Shown: piece after piece, positions 7,980 to 17,437 of the stretch
Layout: every line of letters begins with the position of its first letter
Numbering within the stretch: position 1 is the first letter of the stretch
NCBI GenBank assembly: GCA_009912575.1
Contig: WNDP01000038.1
Location: forward strand, 1-33,014
DNA: 33,014 nt
Source of the DNA: Acinetobacter bereziniae
GTDB taxonomy: Bacteria > Pseudomonadota > Gammaproteobacteria > Pseudomonadales > Moraxellaceae
Direction: 5' to 3'
The notes under the pieces: generated by a model
What the model was told of the DNA's origin: nothing
Database searches by the model: none
The model's input: the letters and a program-made list of their open reading frames with translations, nothing else
Position numbers and translations under genes: made by a program

Positions 7980-9167
7980 ATGGATATTATAAAAATGCAA
8001 TCAGGTGCAATCCGACCTCTAAGCAGTATGTTGCCACGTAAATTATTTAATTCAGATCATGAAGCTTTTCGTGAAACTGTACGAAAATTCTATGAAAAAG
8101 AAGTTGTACCGAATATTGCCAAATATGAGCAACAACAACATGTAGATCGTGACTTGTGGAATAAGGCTGGAGAACTCGGTTTACTGTGCGCCACAATGCC
8201 TGAGGAATATGGTGGTTATGGTGTTGATCGTCTCTACAGTATGATTCTTATCGAAGAACAAGCCTATGCAATGGACTCTTCAACTGGCTTCTCTTTGCAT
8301 TCAGATATTGTTGCAAACTATATCAATAATTTTGGTAATGAAGAGCAAAAGAAACATTGGTTACCCAAAATGGCATCTGGCGAAACAGTCACTGCAATTG
8401 CAATGACTGAACCTGGAACAGGGTCTGATTTACAGGGTGTTCGTACAACGGCTGTTTTAGATGGTGATGACTATGTCATCAATGGCTCTAAAATTTTTAT
8501 CACCAATGGTTATCTGTGTGATATGGCGATTGTGGTTTGTAAAACAGGCAATTCAGATAAAGGTTCTGCAAACTTATCCTTGATCATTGTTGAAGCAGAT
8601 CGTGCTGGATTTACCAAAGGTAAACCACTGAATAAAATAGGCATGAAAGGCCAAGATACTTGCGAGTTGTTCTTTGAAGATGTCCGTGTACCAAAAGAAA
8701 ATTTATTGGGTATGGAAGGTATGGGCTTTATTATGCTCATGAAAGAATTGGCTTGGGAACGCATGTTAGTCGCAATTATTTGTCAGGCAGGTGCAGAAGC
8801 AGCACTGGCACATACAGTTCAATATACTAAAGACCGTAAAGCGTTTGGTAAACCGATTGGTGCATTTCAGAACACTCGCTTCAAGCTTGCAGAAATGCGT
8901 ACAGAAATTGATTTCTGCCGTGCTTATCTTGATCGCTGCATGGAGTTACAACTTGAAGGAAATTTAGGGGTCGATGCAGCCGCTGCTGCTAAATATAAAA
9001 TTTCCGATTTATTTTCAAGTGTTGTCGATGAATGCCTGCAATTACATGGCGGTTATGGCTATATGATGGAATATCCTATTGCTCGTGCTTATATAGATAA
9101 TCGAGCAAACCGTATCTATGCAGGAACCAATGAAATTATGAAGGAACTTATTTCACGTTCTTTATGA
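7980..9167 (+). CDS. Acyl-CoA dehydrogenase, long-chain/isovaleryl-type active site
   Basis: A 395-residue flavoprotein of full family length that makes the trans-2 double bond of an acyl-CoA in beta-oxidation or branched-chain catabolism. AMTEPGTGSD (141-150) and ITNG (174-177) are the flavin and substrate motifs, RKAFGKPIGAFQ (286-297) is the second signature, and QLHGGYGYM (354-362) lies near the C-terminus. The position of the medium-chain enzyme's catalytic Glu is Ala here (YAGTNEI, Ala381). A Glu sits instead in KELAWERML (Glu260), the place of the catalytic base in long-chain and isovaleryl-CoA dehydrogenases. The start is not certain: ATG at 7980 or 7995, both with weak ribosome sites. 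It converges on almA, so a joint role in alkane or fatty acid use is plausible (inference). Confidence 0.9.
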   Translation: MDIIKMQSGAIRPLSSMLPRKLFNSDHEAFRETVRKFYEKEVVPNIAKYEQQQHVDRDLWNKAGELGLLCATMPEEYGGYGVDRLYSMILIEEQAYAMDSSTGFSLHSDIVANYINNFGNEEQKKHWLPKMASGETVTAIAMTEPGTGSDLQGVRTTAVLDGDDYVINGSKIFITNGYLCDMAIVVCKTGNSDKGSANLSLIIVEADRAGFTKGKPLNKIGMKGQDTCELFFEDVRVPKENLLGMEGMGFIMLMKELAWERMLVAIICQAGAEAALAHTVQYTKDRKAFGKPIGAFQNTRFKLAEMRTEIDFCRAYLDRCMELQLEGNLGVDAAAAAKYKISDLFSSVVDECLQLHGGYGYMMEYPIARAYIDNRANRIYAGTNEIMKELISRSL

Positions 9168-9184
9168 TTTACCACATGATGGTC

Positions 9185-9206
9185 AAAGGAGCTTCTGCTC
9201 CTTTTT
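9185..9206 (+). terminator. Intrinsic terminator of the acyl-CoA dehydrogenase gene
   Basis: The stem AAAGGAGC/GCTCCTTT has a TTCT loop and is followed by T. It lies 17 bases after the stop codon. Confidence 0.8.
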
Positions 9207-9248
9207 CTATAGCCAAGCTTTTTATAATTTAATTTTACCATGACATGA

Positions 9249-9272
9249 AAAAAGGAGCTTACGCTCCTTTTT
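9249..9272 (-). terminator. Intrinsic terminator of almA
   Basis: The 10-bp stem AAAAAGGAGC/GCTCCTTTTT has a TTAC loop. It lies 14 bases beyond the almA stop and works on both strands. Its stem is nearly the same as the terminator at 9185-9206, so the convergent pair is insulated by two look-alike hairpins. Confidence 0.8.
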
Positions 9273-9286
9273 GTTTCCAAGTTAAA

Positions 9287-10777
9287 TTAGGAAACGAGTT
9301 TAGGCTTTTTTGCTGCTTGGGCTTCACGTTTATGAAACTTCAGTACACCATCTTCAAACTTCGCATGTTTAAGTTCTTTACGATCTGCAAGATAGTTATT
9401 CGATACTTTCCAAGGTGCATGCTTACCTTGTTTTGGCATAACATCCGCAGCACGGGCAATATAACCAGAACTTAAACTACCCATTACCGTATCTTCCATC
9501 AACTCAGTTGCATCACCTTGAGGGATAACTTCATCGTAGCCCTTCTTGTCCATATAGTTGACCAGACGGCAGATATACTCACCTGCAATATCAACTTTCA
9601 ATGTCCATGATGCGTTCATATAACCAATGATCATCGCCATATTTGGCACATCACTGACCATGACCCCTTGATACAACATGTGCTGAGATGTATTCATCGG
9701 CTTATTGTCAATTGTCGCTTTGATCCCACCTAAGATTTGGATTTCTAAACCTGTTGCTGAAACGATGATATCCGCATCTAAATGCTTACCAGATTTGAGT
9801 TGAATGCCTGTTGCGGTAATTTTCTCAATTTGATCTGTTTCAACACTGGCCTTACCAGAGCGTAAAATTTTAAATAAGTCACCATCAGGCACAACACATA
9901 AACGCTGATCCCAAGGATTATATGTTGGAGTAAAGTGTTTCATATCCACTTTACCTTTTAATTGCATTTCAATAGATTTAAGCAAGAACTTGCGCAGCAA
10001 TTTAGGTTGTTTTTGTGCAAGCGCATAAATTCCACGTTGCATACCGATATTACGGGCACGAGTCAGTTTATAGGCAACATCTTCAGGTAAGACTTTGCGC
10101 ATTTTGTCATAGACAAAATCAACAGATGGAATAGACGCAATATAGGTTGGTGAGCGTTGTAACATGGTCACATGTTCAGCTCCACCTTTCGACATAGCTG
10201 GAACCAGAGTAATCGCAGTCGCACCACTCCCGATAATCACAACTTTTTTGCCTGTGTAATCTAGATTTTCTGGCCAGAATTGTGGGTTAATAAACTCGCC
10301 TTTAAAATCGTCTTTACCTGGATAGTCGGGTTGATAGCCTTGATCGTAATTATAATAACCTGTACAACCAACTACGAAGTTTGCGACCCAAGTTTGTAAT
10401 TTTTGATTTTCATCTTCGATTTCTACAATCCACTTTTTGATTGAGGAATCATAATTTGCAGTACACACACGATGATTAAAATGAATTTTATCTTTCAATT
10501 TATATTCGTCGACTACTTCAGCAACATAACCTTTAATTGAAGCACCGTCGGCTAGAACATTGGCTTTTTGCCATGGCTTAAAATTGAAGCCAAATGTAGA
10601 CATATCCGAATCAGAACGAATACCAGGGTATTTAAATAAATCCCAAGTACCACCAAAACTAGCGCGACGTTCAATAATTTCAAATGAACGTTGTGGCGAG
10701 TTTTTAGAAAGATGTGCAGCAACACCAATACCAGAGATGCCTGCGCCTACGATAAGAATATCAACTTGCTTTTCCAT
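9287..10777 (-). CDS. almA: Flavin-binding monooxygenase AlmA (long-chain alkane oxidation)
   Basis: A 496-residue class B flavin monooxygenase resembling AlmA, the Acinetobacter enzyme needed for growth on alkanes of about C32 and longer. Visible motifs are the FAD Rossmann loop GAGISG (11-16), FGGTWDLFKYPGIRSDSD (41-58), the NADPH Rossmann loop GSGATA (183-188) and the late ATGLEI. The Baeyer-Villiger fingerprint FxGxxxHxxxWP is present at 158-169 but reads FKGEFINPQFWP, so its His is Asn164. The basic C-terminal tail (KFHKREAQAAKKPKLVS) is not catalytic. It has its own promoter and operator-like palindrome at 10817-10845. Another class B monooxygenase with a different substrate is possible. 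Confidence 0.85.
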   Translation of the reverse strand: MEKQVDILIVGAGISGIGVAAHLSKNSPQRSFEIIERRASFGGTWDLFKYPGIRSDSDMSTFGFNFKPWQKANVLADGASIKGYVAEVVDEYKLKDKIHFNHRVCTANYDSSIKKWIVEIEDENQKLQTWVANFVVGCTGYYNYDQGYQPDYPGKDDFKGEFINPQFWPENLDYTGKKVVIIGSGATAITLVPAMSKGGAEHVTMLQRSPTYIASIPSVDFVYDKMRKVLPEDVAYKLTRARNIGMQRGIYALAQKQPKLLRKFLLKSIEMQLKGKVDMKHFTPTYNPWDQRLCVVPDGDLFKILRSGKASVETDQIEKITATGIQLKSGKHLDADIIVSATGLEIQILGGIKATIDNKPMNTSQHMLYQGVMVSDVPNMAMIIGYMNASWTLKVDIAGEYICRLVNYMDKKGYDEVIPQGDATELMEDTVMGSLSSGYIARAADVMPKQGKHAPWKVSNNYLADRKELKHAKFEDGVLKFHKREAQAAKKPKLVS

Positions 10778-10816
10778 GTTGTTTTTATAACCATTTTAAG
10801 AGTACATTTTTATTAA

Positions 10817-10845
10817 AGCATAAATTTGACAATACGCAATGTCAA
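10817..10845 (-). promoter_or_regulatory. almA promoter with overlapping palindromic operator
   Basis: On the minus strand, -35 TTGACA (10845-10840), a 17-base spacer and -10 TATGCT (10822-10817) form a near-consensus sigma-70 promoter, ending 40 bases before the almA ATG. The -35 and spacer also form a near-perfect palindrome, TTGACATTGCGTATTGTCAA (10845-10826), with two mismatched positions in each half. A repressor bound there would block RNA polymerase. Confidence 0.6.
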
Positions 10846-10917
10846 GTTTGTATTTTTCTGACGAAATTCATGTCACTTGAGGACAAATTTGAAAAATTGT
10901 CTGACAAAAACAGACAC

Positions 10918-10948
10918 AAAAAAAGGTCGGTGAAACACCGACCTTTTT
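10918..10948 (-). terminator. Terminator of the alpha operon
   Basis: A 13-bp stem, GGTCGGTG paired with CACCGACC and extended by five A-T pairs, has a 3-base loop and is followed by a T run on the minus strand. It lies 32 bases after the rplQ stop and ends the ribosomal block of about 13.7 kb. Confidence 0.92.
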
Positions 10949-10979
10949 CGAACAACCGATTGTTCTGTGACGTAAGTAA

Positions 10980-11345
10980 TTAGTTTACTTCACGATCCAC
11001 AAGCTCTACATAAGCCATCGGTGCAGCATCACCTGCACGGAAACCAGCTTTAAGAACACGTAGATAACCGCCGTTACGTTCTTTGTAACGAGGGCCAAGA
11101 ACGGTAAATAATTTACCAACTGTTGCTGCTGAACGAGTACGAGCAAACGCTAAACGACGGTTTGCTACTGTATCGTTTTTAGCTAAAGTGATTAAAGGCT
11201 CAGCTACACGACGTAACTCTTTTGCTTTAGGCACAGTAGTTTTGATTAACTCGTGCTCAAACAAAGAATTCGCCATGTTTTGGAACATCGCTTTACGATG
11301 GCTGCTGGTACGGCCTAATTTCACACCACTATTACGATGACGCAT
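10980..11345 (-). CDS. rplQ: 50S ribosomal protein L17
   Basis: A 121-residue protein starting [20 protein letters not shown], the invariant L17 N-terminus. It includes [12 protein letters not shown] and ends [12 protein letters not shown]. coli L17 is slightly longer at 127 residues. L17 sits near the exit of the nascent-chain tunnel in the large subunit. It is the last gene of the alpha operon, 18 bases after rpoA, and a strong terminator follows it. Confidence 0.98.
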   Translation of the reverse strand: MRHRNSGVKLGRTSSHRKAMFQNMANSLFEHELIKTTVPKAKELRRVAEPLITLAKNDTVANRRLAFARTRSAATVGKLFTVLGPRYKERNGGYLRVLKAGFRAGDAAPMAYVELVDREVN

Positions 11346-11363
11346 GGTGATAGTCCTACTTAA

Positions 11364-12371
11364 TTAACGGCTACGATAGGCGAAACGATCGTCCATACGG
11401 AGACTAGCTGGTGGCCAGTTCTCTAAACGCATGCCGAGCTGTAAGCCCTTAGAAGCCAGAACATCTTTGATCTCAGTAAGCGATTTTTTACCAAGGTTAG
11501 GAGTTTTAAGTAACTCAACCTCAGTACGCTGTACTAGATCACCAATGTAGTAAATATTTTCTGCTTTCAAACAGTTAGCAGAACGAACAGTAAGCTCTAG
11601 ATCATCAACTGGACGAAGCAAGATTGGATCAACTTCTTCACGTGGCTCTTGAGCAACTGGAGCTTGATCTTTCTGAAGATCAACAAAAATTGCAATTTGT
11701 TGTTGCAAGATTGTTGCCGCTTTGCGGATTGCTTCTTCAGGATCTACAGTACCATTTGTTTCAAGATCAATGATGAGCTTATCAAGGTCAGTACGTTGTT
11801 CTACACGAGCATTTTCAACTGTGTAAGACACACGTTTGATTGGGCTATAAGAAGCATCTAACTGTAGACGACCTACAGGACGCGTTTCACCTTCAGGGAA
11901 ACGTGAGTCAGAAGTTTCATAACCACGACCTTGAGAAACTTTCAAGCGCATTTTTAATGAGCCTGAAGCACTTAAAGTACCGATCAAATGTTCAGGGTTA
12001 ACCACTTCAACATTGTGTGGTAAGCGAAGATCAGCAGCAGTTACATCGCCGGGACCTTGCTTTTCCAATGTTAAATATGCTTCGTTTTGATCGAACAGCT
12101 TAATAGACAATCCTTTTAGGTTCAGCAAGAGCTCGACGATGTCCTGCTGCAAGCCTTCTAAAGTACTGTACTCGTGCTCGACACCCTCAATTTCCACTTC
12201 AACCACGGCAGCGCCAGGTAAAGAAGACAAAAGGATGCGACGTAAAGCATTACCAAGAGTATGACCAAAGCCACGCTCTAATGGTTCAAGAATCACTTTT
12301 GCCGAGGTCCCGCTTGCCGCTTCGACCTTGATCGCTTGCGGAGTTAGAAACTCGTTTGCAGTACGCGTCAT
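11364..12371 (-). CDS. rpoA: RNA polymerase alpha subunit
   Basis: 335 residues. The N-terminal dimerisation domain (about 1-230) carries [26 protein letters not shown], which nucleates assembly of beta and beta-prime. A linker rich in Gln, Pro and Glu (about 235-248) leads to the C-terminal domain. There [18 protein letters not shown] keeps the Arg equivalent to E. coli Arg265, which touches UP elements, and [16 protein letters not shown] follows. The protein is almost the same length as in other gammaproteobacteria and shows no oddity. Confidence 0.99.
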   Translation of the reverse strand: MTRTANEFLTPQAIKVEAASGTSAKVILEPLERGFGHTLGNALRRILLSSLPGAAVVEVEIEGVEHEYSTLEGLQQDIVELLLNLKGLSIKLFDQNEAYLTLEKQGPGDVTAADLRLPHNVEVVNPEHLIGTLSASGSLKMRLKVSQGRGYETSDSRFPEGETRPVGRLQLDASYSPIKRVSYTVENARVEQRTDLDKLIIDLETNGTVDPEEAIRKAATILQQQIAIFVDLQKDQAPVAQEPREEVDPILLRPVDDLELTVRSANCLKAENIYYIGDLVQRTEVELLKTPNLGKKSLTEIKDVLASKGLQLGMRLENWPPASLRMDDRFAYRSR

Positions 12372-12388
12372 TATTGCTACCTCAAGGA

Positions 12389-13012
12389 TTATTTAGAATA
12401 CAATTCTACAATCAAGCTTTCGTTGATTTCAGCAGGTAAATCAGAACGATCAGGTGCAGCTTTAAATGTACCTTCAAGTTTTGAATGATCTACGTCAATC
12501 CAAGCAACTGTGCCACGTTGAGCAGCTAATTCAATTGCGTTTTTGATACGTAATTGTTGCTTAGCGCTTTCGTGAACTGCAATCACGTCACCCGCTTTAA
12601 CTTGGATAGATGCGATGTTAACGCGACGACCATTTAAAGTGATTGAACGGTGAGATATCAGCTGACGAGCTTCTGCACGTGTAGAACCAAAACCCATGCG
12701 ATAAACAACGTTATCGAGGCGGCTTTCAAGCAATTTCAACAAGTTTTCACCAGTTGCGCCTTTAACACGAGCAGCTTCTTTATAGTAATTACTAAATTGA
12801 CGCTCTAAAACACCGTACATACGACGTACTTTTTGTTTTTCACGTAATTGTAGTGAATACTCAGATTGTTTAGCACGGCTTTGGCCATGTTGACCAGGAG
12901 CTTTAGCAGATTTTTTAGTTTTGACGTCAAAAGGTTTAACGCCAGATTTTAATTGCAGGTCTGTCCCTTCGCGGCGAGAGAGTTTGCATTTTGGACCAAT
13001 ATAACGAGCCAT
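12389..13012 (-). CDS. rpsD: 30S ribosomal protein S4
   Basis: 207 residues. It begins [19 protein letters not shown]. The S4 RNA-binding motif spans [27 protein letters not shown] (about 94-120). S4 binds the 5' domain of 16S rRNA early in assembly. In E. coli it also represses its own operon by binding a pseudoknot before rpsM; the structured 13788-13874 region here is in the matching place. Confidence 0.98.
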   Translation of the reverse strand: MARYIGPKCKLSRREGTDLQLKSGVKPFDVKTKKSAKAPGQHGQSRAKQSEYSLQLREKQKVRRMYGVLERQFSNYYKEAARVKGATGENLLKLLESRLDNVVYRMGFGSTRAEARQLISHRSITLNGRRVNIASIQVKAGDVIAVHESAKQQLRIKNAIELAAQRGTVAWIDVDHSKLEGTFKAAPDRSDLPAEINESLIVELYSK

Positions 13013-13024
13013 GAATGTTTCTCC

Positions 13025-13411
13025 TTACACGCGACGTTTTTTAGGTGGACGGCAACCGTTGTGCGGAATCGGTGTCACATCGGTAATGCTGTTAATTTTA
13101 TAACCCACTGCACCTAATGCACGAACCGCAGATTCACGACCTGGACCAGGACCTTTAACAAGGACGTCCAAGTTTTTCAAACCGTAATCTAAAGCAGCTT
13201 TACCAGCAACTTCAGCAGCTACCTGAGCAGCAAACGGAGTTGATTTACGTGATCCACGGAAGCCTTGTCCACCTGAAGTAGCCCAAGCCAATGCATTACC
13301 TTGACGATCAGTAATCGTAACAATGGTGTTATTAAAAGAAGCGTGAATGTGTGCAACACCTTCAGAGACGGTACGAGTGACCTTCTTGCGTGTGCGAGTA
13401 TCTTTAGCCAT
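13025..13411 (-). CDS. rpsK: 30S ribosomal protein S11
   Basis: 128 residues. The S11 hallmarks are [17 protein letters not shown] near the start, [17 protein letters not shown] in the middle and the conserved C-terminus [18 protein letters not shown]11 lies on the platform of the small subunit next to the mRNA exit and E-site. It is 19 bases from rpsM and 12 from rpsD, a tightly packed operon. Confidence 0.98.
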
Positions 13412-13430
13412 CTTTTAGCTTCCAGAAATC

Positions 13431-13787
13431 TTATTTCTTAATAGGTTTGCGCGGACCTTTACGGGTACGTGCGTTAGTTTTGGTGCGTTGTCCACGAACA
13501 GGCAAGCTGCGACGATGACGAAGACCGCGGTAGCAGCCTAAATCCATTAAACGTTTAATGTTCATGGAAATTTCGCGACGTAAGTCACCTTCGGTAGGAA
13601 CCTTAGCAACTTCAGCACGAATCGCATCAAGCTGAGCATCATCTAATTCACGAATTTTAGTCGTAGTCGCAATACCAGCAGCAGCTAAGATGTTCTTAGC
13701 AGTGTGGCGGCCAATACCAAAAATATACGTGAGAGAGATAACAGCATGCTTGTTATCCGGAATGTTTACACCGGCAATACGAGCCAT
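13431..13787 (-). CDS. rpsM: 30S ribosomal protein S13
   Basis: 118 residues, starting [26 protein letters not shown]. The basic C-terminal tail [18 protein letters not shown] reaches between P- and A-site tRNAs in the family, and [19 protein letters not shown] is the S13 signature. The head-located protein bridges to the large subunit. GGAG lies 9 bases before the start. The preceding 108 bases are the longest gap within the block and carry a strong hairpin. Confidence 0.98.
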   Translation of the reverse strand: MARIAGVNIPDNKHAVISLTYIFGIGRHTAKNILAAAGIATTTKIRELDDAQLDAIRAEVAKVPTEGDLRREISMNIKRLMDLGCYRGLRHRRSLPVRGQRTKTNARTRKGPRKPIKK

Positions 13788-13874
13788 TCAAATTTCTCCA
13801 AAAAGGCAGTAGAGATAATCAACCGCCCCCACAAAAATCTTGAGGGGCGGATAATAACCTAATTAGCCTACTGA
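13788..13874 (-). promoter_or_regulatory. Structured leader of rpsM (possible S4 target)
   Basis: On the minus strand a 7-bp GC stem, CCGCCCC/GGGGCGG (13850-13844 with 13829-13823), is enclosed by a 6-bp stem, CAGTAG/CTACTG (13874-13869 with 13812-13807). It ends about 20 bases before the rpsM start. No T run follows, so it is not a terminator. The position matches the alpha operon leader bound by S4 in E. coli; a true pseudoknot was not modelled. Confidence 0.5.
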
Positions 13875-13880
13875 AATCAA
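13851..13880 (-). promoter_or_regulatory. Possible internal promoter of the alpha operon
   Basis: On the minus strand, -35-like TTGATT (13880-13875), an 18-base spacer and -10-like TATTAT (13856-13851) precede rpsM. A start about 7 bases after the -10 would leave out the 5' arm of the GC hairpin, so the hairpin would form only in transcripts reading through from the spc genes. Weak on its own. Confidence 0.35.
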
Positions 13881-13895
13881 CAGGTCTTAATTAAA

Positions 13896-14012
13896 TTAAC
13901 CTTGACGCTGCTTATGACGAGGTTCTGCGCTGCAAATTACGCGAATAACCCCATTACGACGGATAACTTTACAGCTACCACAAATTTTCTTTACAGAAGC
14001 TTGTACTTTCAT
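13896..14012 (-). CDS. rpmJ: 50S ribosomal protein L36
   Basis: 38 residues, [20 protein letters not shown] at the start and PRHKQRQG at the end. It is the zinc-binding (C+) form, with Cys11, Cys14, Cys27 and His33 as ligands. L36 lies in the large subunit near the 23S rRNA central region. It follows secY after 21 bases, the usual spc operon order. In many bacteria a second, zinc-free paralogue replaces it under zinc shortage; none is visible in the window. Confidence 0.97.
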
Positions 14013-14033
14013 GATGAAACCTTCTAAGTGCGC

Positions 14034-15392
14034 TTATCCCTTAGGATGAGCAGTCGTTTTTCTCATTAACGATTGATTGTCATATTGATGCGATGTTAAA
14101 TGGGCTTGAAGCTGAGCCATAAAGTCCATAACCACTACAACCACGATAAGCAATGAGGTACCACCCAAATGGAATGGAATACCAAAAGAGCTTTGTAAAA
14201 TCATCGGCATTAAACAGATGACTGTGATGTAGATTGCACCAATAAACGTCAAACGATTAAGAATATGATCTAAGTAACGAGCAGTTTGCTCACCTGGGCG
14301 AATACCAGGTACATAAGCTCCACTGCGTTTCAAGTTTTCTGATACTTCTTTAGGGCTAAATACTAGCGCAGTATAGAAATAACAGAAAAAGATAATTAAC
14401 GCACCGAAGAGCACTAAATACAACGGTTGTCCAGGCGATAATACCAATGCTAAATCTTGAAGGCTACGTTTTACAATTCCTGCATTTGGATCAGCACTAC
14501 CTAACCATTGACCTAAACTTGCAGGGAACAACAATAACGAACTTGCGAAAATTGCTGGAATTACCCCTGCCATGTTGATTTTCAATGGCAAATGCGTTTG
14601 CTGTGCAGTAAATACACGACGACCTTGCTGTTTTTGAGCATAGTTTACAGGTATGCGACGTTGAGCTTTCTCAATAAACACAATTGCGGCTAAAACAGCA
14701 ACTGATAGCAATCCAAATACAGCCAAACCAATAAGACTTGATTGACCATTATCTACCGAAGTAAATGCTTGAATCACTAAGTTGGGTAAACCAGCAACAA
14801 TACCTGCAAAGATAATCATTGAGATACCGTTACCGACACCACGTTCAGTAATCTGCTCACCTAACCACATCAGGAACATAGTACCTGCAACTAACGATGT
14901 TAGCGCTGGAACGTAAAAAGCCAGTCCTGAAGTCAAAGTAATACCTTGACTAATCAGACCAGCACACATCCCGATACCTTGAACCAATGCAAGCAATAGA
15001 GTGCCGTAACGCGTATATTGATTAATCTTACGCTTACCTTGCTCGCCTTCTTTCTTCAATGCTTCTAACGAAGGAACCACTGTAGACATTAACTGCACAA
15101 TAATTGATGCAGAAATGTATGGCATGATCCCTAACGCAAGAATGGACATTCGTTCTAATGCTCCACCCGAGAACATATTAAACAAACCTAAGAAAGTACC
15201 TTCATTAGCTTTGAAAAAACGTTCTAGAGCAACATTATCAATACCTGGCAGCGGAATATGCGCTCCTAGTCGAAAGACCACCAATGCGCCAATCAAGAAC
15301 ATTAATCGGCGAATAATTTCACGATATTTCACATGAAACGGTTGACCTTTCATCATGTTAACATGACCTGTAGAACTAGGAGACATAGTCAC
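14034..15392 (-). CDS. secY: Protein translocase subunit SecY
   Basis: 452 residues with ten membrane segments, the central channel of the Sec translocon. Near the start [26 protein letters not shown] is the SecY N-terminal signature, and [23 protein letters not shown] carries the plug region. The cytosolic loops contain GNGISMIIF and RQ-rich stretches, and [26 protein letters not shown] lies in the C5 loop that touches SecA. The start is GTG at 15392 with GGAG 9 bases away; ATG at 15386 is the alternative. It follows rplO after 6 bases. Confidence 0.97.
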   Translation of the reverse strand: MTMSPSSTGHVNMMKGQPFHVKYREIIRRLMFLIGALVVFRLGAHIPLPGIDNVALERFFKANEGTFLGLFNMFSGGALERMSILALGIMPYISASIIVQLMSTVVPSLEALKKEGEQGKRKINQYTRYGTLLLALVQGIGMCAGLISQGITLTSGLAFYVPALTSLVAGTMFLMWLGEQITERGVGNGISMIIFAGIVAGLPNLVIQAFTSVDNGQSSLIGLAVFGLLSVAVLAAIVFIEKAQRRIPVNYAQKQQGRRVFTAQQTHLPLKINMAGVIPAIFASSLLLFPASLGQWLGSADPNAGIVKRSLQDLALVLSPGQPLYLVLFGALIIFFCYFYTALVFSPKEVSENLKRSGAYVPGIRPGEQTARYLDHILNRLTFIGAIYITVICLMPMILQSSFGIPFHLGGTSLLIVVVVVMDFMAQLQAHLTSHQYDNQSLMRKTTAHPKG

Positions 15393-15398
15393 TCGCGA

Positions 15399-15839
15399 TT
15401 ACTCCTCGACTTTACCGCCAGCAGCTTCAACAGCAGCTTTAGCGCCTTTAGTCAATGCAACACCTTGAACAGTGAATGCACGAGTGATTTCACCAGAAAG
15501 AACGACACGAGCACGTATCATATCTTTACGTACTACATTCGCAGCTTTCAAAGTTTCAAGTGAAACAATATCACCTTCAACTTTAGCAAGTTCAGACAAA
15601 CGTACTTCAGCAGTTTTCAAAGCCAATTGGCTTGTGAAACCGAATTTAGGTAAACGACGATATAACGCAGTTTGACCACCTTCAAAGCCTGGACGAACGC
15701 CACCACTTTTACGTGATTTTTGACCTTTGACACCACGGCCACCAGTCTTACCAACACCAGAACCGATACCACGGCCTAAACGACGGTTTTCACGTTTTGC
15801 ACCTTCAGCAGGTGCAAGCTCATTTAAACGCAGAGTCAT
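15399..15839 (-). CDS. rplO: 50S ribosomal protein L15
   Basis: 146 residues starting [20 protein letters not shown]. The Gly/Arg-rich extension [24 protein letters not shown] reaches into 23S rRNA in the family, and the C-terminal globular part carries [21 protein letters not shown]15 acts late in large subunit assembly. It is 3 bases from rpmD. Confidence 0.98.
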   Translation of the reverse strand: MTLRLNELAPAEGAKRENRRLGRGIGSGVGKTGGRGVKGQKSRKSGGVRPGFEGGQTALYRRLPKFGFTSQLALKTAEVRLSELAKVEGDIVSLETLKAANVVRKDMIRARVVLSGEITRAFTVQGVALTKGAKAAVEAAGGKVEE

Positions 15840-15842
15840 GGC

Positions 15843-16019
15843 TTATTCCTCTACACTAACCATATAGTAGACTTTGTTGATCATACCACGGTTAGAAGGA
15901 GTATCTACAACTTCTACTGTATGACCAATACGACGCAGACCTAAACCTTGTAGGCAAAGTTTGTGATTTTTCAAACGATGCGAAGAAGATTTAGTCTGGG
16001 TAACTTTAATCGTTTTCAT
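15843..16019 (-). CDS. rpmD: 50S ribosomal protein L30
   Basis: 58 residues, [20 protein letters not shown] at the start, then [20 protein letters not shown] and the C-terminus [11 protein letters not shown]. This is the bacterial short form with a ferredoxin-like fold, in the 50S subunit near 5S rRNA and helix 38. It lies between rpsE and rplO, as in E. coli, and falls below the length cut-off of simple gene finders. Confidence 0.97.
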   Translation of the reverse strand: MKTIKVTQTKSSSHRLKNHKLCLQGLGLRRIGHTVEVVDTPSNRGMINKVYYMVSVEE

Positions 16020-16025
16020 GATTGA

Positions 16026-16523
16026 TTACCCTAAAATTTGTTCTACAGAAAGACCACGTTTCGCAGCAACTTTCTCAGGAGAAGTCATATCACGCAAACC
16101 GTTAAAAGTCGCGTTTACAACGTTAGCTGCGTTAGTAGAACCATAGCACTTCGTCAATACGTTACGTACACCAGCAGCTTCTAAAACTGCGCGCATAGAA
16201 CCACCAGCGATTACGCCAGTACCTTCAGATGCAGGTTGCATGTAAACACGGCTTGCGCCATGACGAGCATTAATAGGATGTTGTACAGTACCATCAACAA
16301 GATCAACAGTGATCATGTTGCGGCGTGCAGCTTCAAGTGCTTTAGAAATAGCAGCTGGAACTTCACGCGCTTTACCGCGACCAAAACCTACACGACCATT
16401 ACCATCACCCACAACAGTTAATGCTGTGAAAGAGAAGATACGACCGCCCTTAACAACTTTGGCTACACGATCAACGGCAACCAGCTTTTCAACAAGACCT
16501 TCGTTTTGTTCAACTTTAGCCAT
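16026..16523 (-). CDS. rpsE: 30S ribosomal protein S5
   Basis: 165 residues. [20 protein letters not shown] (about 25-44) forms the double-stranded RNA-binding fold loop, the region in which E. coli spectinomycin-resistance changes occur. [20 protein letters not shown] follows, then [21 protein letters not shown]5 works with S3 and S4 at the mRNA entry site and affects decoding accuracy. It overlaps nothing and is 2 bases from rplR. Confidence 0.98.
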   Translation of the reverse strand: MAKVEQNEGLVEKLVAVDRVAKVVKGGRIFSFTALTVVGDGNGRVGFGRGKAREVPAAISKALEAARRNMITVDLVDGTVQHPINARHGASRVYMQPASEGTGVIAGGSMRAVLEAAGVRNVLTKCYGSTNAANVVNATFNGLRDMTSPEKVAAKRGLSVEQILG

Positions 16524-16525
16524 GA

Positions 16526-16876
16526 TTAGAACTCCAAGCCGTTTTCACGAGCAGCATCAGCCAAGGCTTTGATACGACCATGATATTTAAAACCAGAACG
16601 GTCAAATGCAACTTTAGTTACACCAGCAGCTTTTGCACGTTCTGCGATTAAAGCACCTACTTTCGTAGCTGAATCTACATTACCAGTAGTTCCGCTACGT
16701 AAAGATGCATCCAAAGTAGAAGCTTGCGCTAATACTTTGCCACCATCTGCAGAAATAACTTGAGCATAGATGTGACGCGGCGTGCGGTTTACACACAAAC
16801 GAGTCGCACCCAATGCACGAATGTGCAAGCGTGTGCTTTTCGCACGACGCAAACGGGATTGTTTCTTTTCGTTCAT
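16526..16876 (-). CDS. rplR: 50S ribosomal protein L18
   Basis: 116 residues, starting [20 protein letters not shown]. The body [22 protein letters not shown] and the C-terminal [21 protein letters not shown] are the L18 signatures. L18 binds 5S rRNA together with L5 and carries it into the 50S subunit. E. coli L18 is 117 residues, so the length is normal. Confidence 0.98.
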   Translation of the reverse strand: MNEKKQSRLRRAKSTRLHIRALGATRLCVNRTPRHIYAQVISADGGKVLAQASTLDASLRSGTTGNVDSATKVGALIAERAKAAGVTKVAFDRSGFKYHGRIKALADAARENGLEF

Positions 16877-16890
16877 AAGAACCTCGCGCC

Positions 16891-17424
16891 TTATTTCTTC
16901 TTAGCTTCTTTACGAAGTACAACTTCGTCAGAATAACGAACACCTTTACCTTTATAAGGCTCTGGCGGACGGTAACCACGGATTTCTGCAGCAACTTGGC
17001 CTAACAATTGCTTGTTAGCTGATTTCAAAATGATTTCAGTAGCAGTCGGAGTTTCAGCAGTTACGCCTTCTGGAAGAGCGTAATCGATTGGGTGAGAATA
17101 ACCAAGGTTAAGGTTAACAACAGTACCTTTAACCGCAGCTTTATAACCAACACCAATCAGTTGTAACTTACGTTCGAAGCCTTCGTTAACACCTTTTACA
17201 AGGTTATTAAGAACAGCGCGAGCAGTACCAGCTTGCATCCAAGAATCACGAGATTCTTTAACTGGAGCAATATGAAGTTGACCTTCTTCCTGTTTAAGCT
17301 CGACCAGCGCATGCAGGTTGAAAGACAACGTACCTTTGCTGCCTTTCACTTCGACCTGCCGGCCGTTCTGAGTAACTGCTACACCGTTAGGTACAGTTAC
17401 TGGGGCTTTAGCCACACGAGACAT
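16891..17424 (-). CDS. rplF: 50S ribosomal protein L6
   Basis: 177 residues forming two similar alpha/beta domains, with start [20 protein letters not shown]. The C-terminal signature [20 protein letters not shown] is the family hallmark. L6 lies at the base of the L7/L12 stalk near the sarcin-ricin loop, where elongation factors bind. It is placed 14 bases before rplR. Confidence 0.98.
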   Translation of the reverse strand: MSRVAKAPVTVPNGVAVTQNGRQVEVKGSKGTLSFNLHALVELKQEEGQLHIAPVKESRDSWMQAGTARAVLNNLVKGVNEGFERKLQLIGVGYKAAVKGTVVNLNLGYSHPIDYALPEGVTAETPTATEIILKSANKQLLGQVAAEIRGYRPPEPYKGKGVRYSDEVVLRKEAKKK

Positions 17425-17437
17425 GAGGAATCACCTA

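Noticed and set aside
13823-13850. Intrinsic terminator after rpmJ
   Set aside because: The GC stem is strong but no T run follows it on the transcribed strand; it is more likely a regulatory structure of the rpsM leader.
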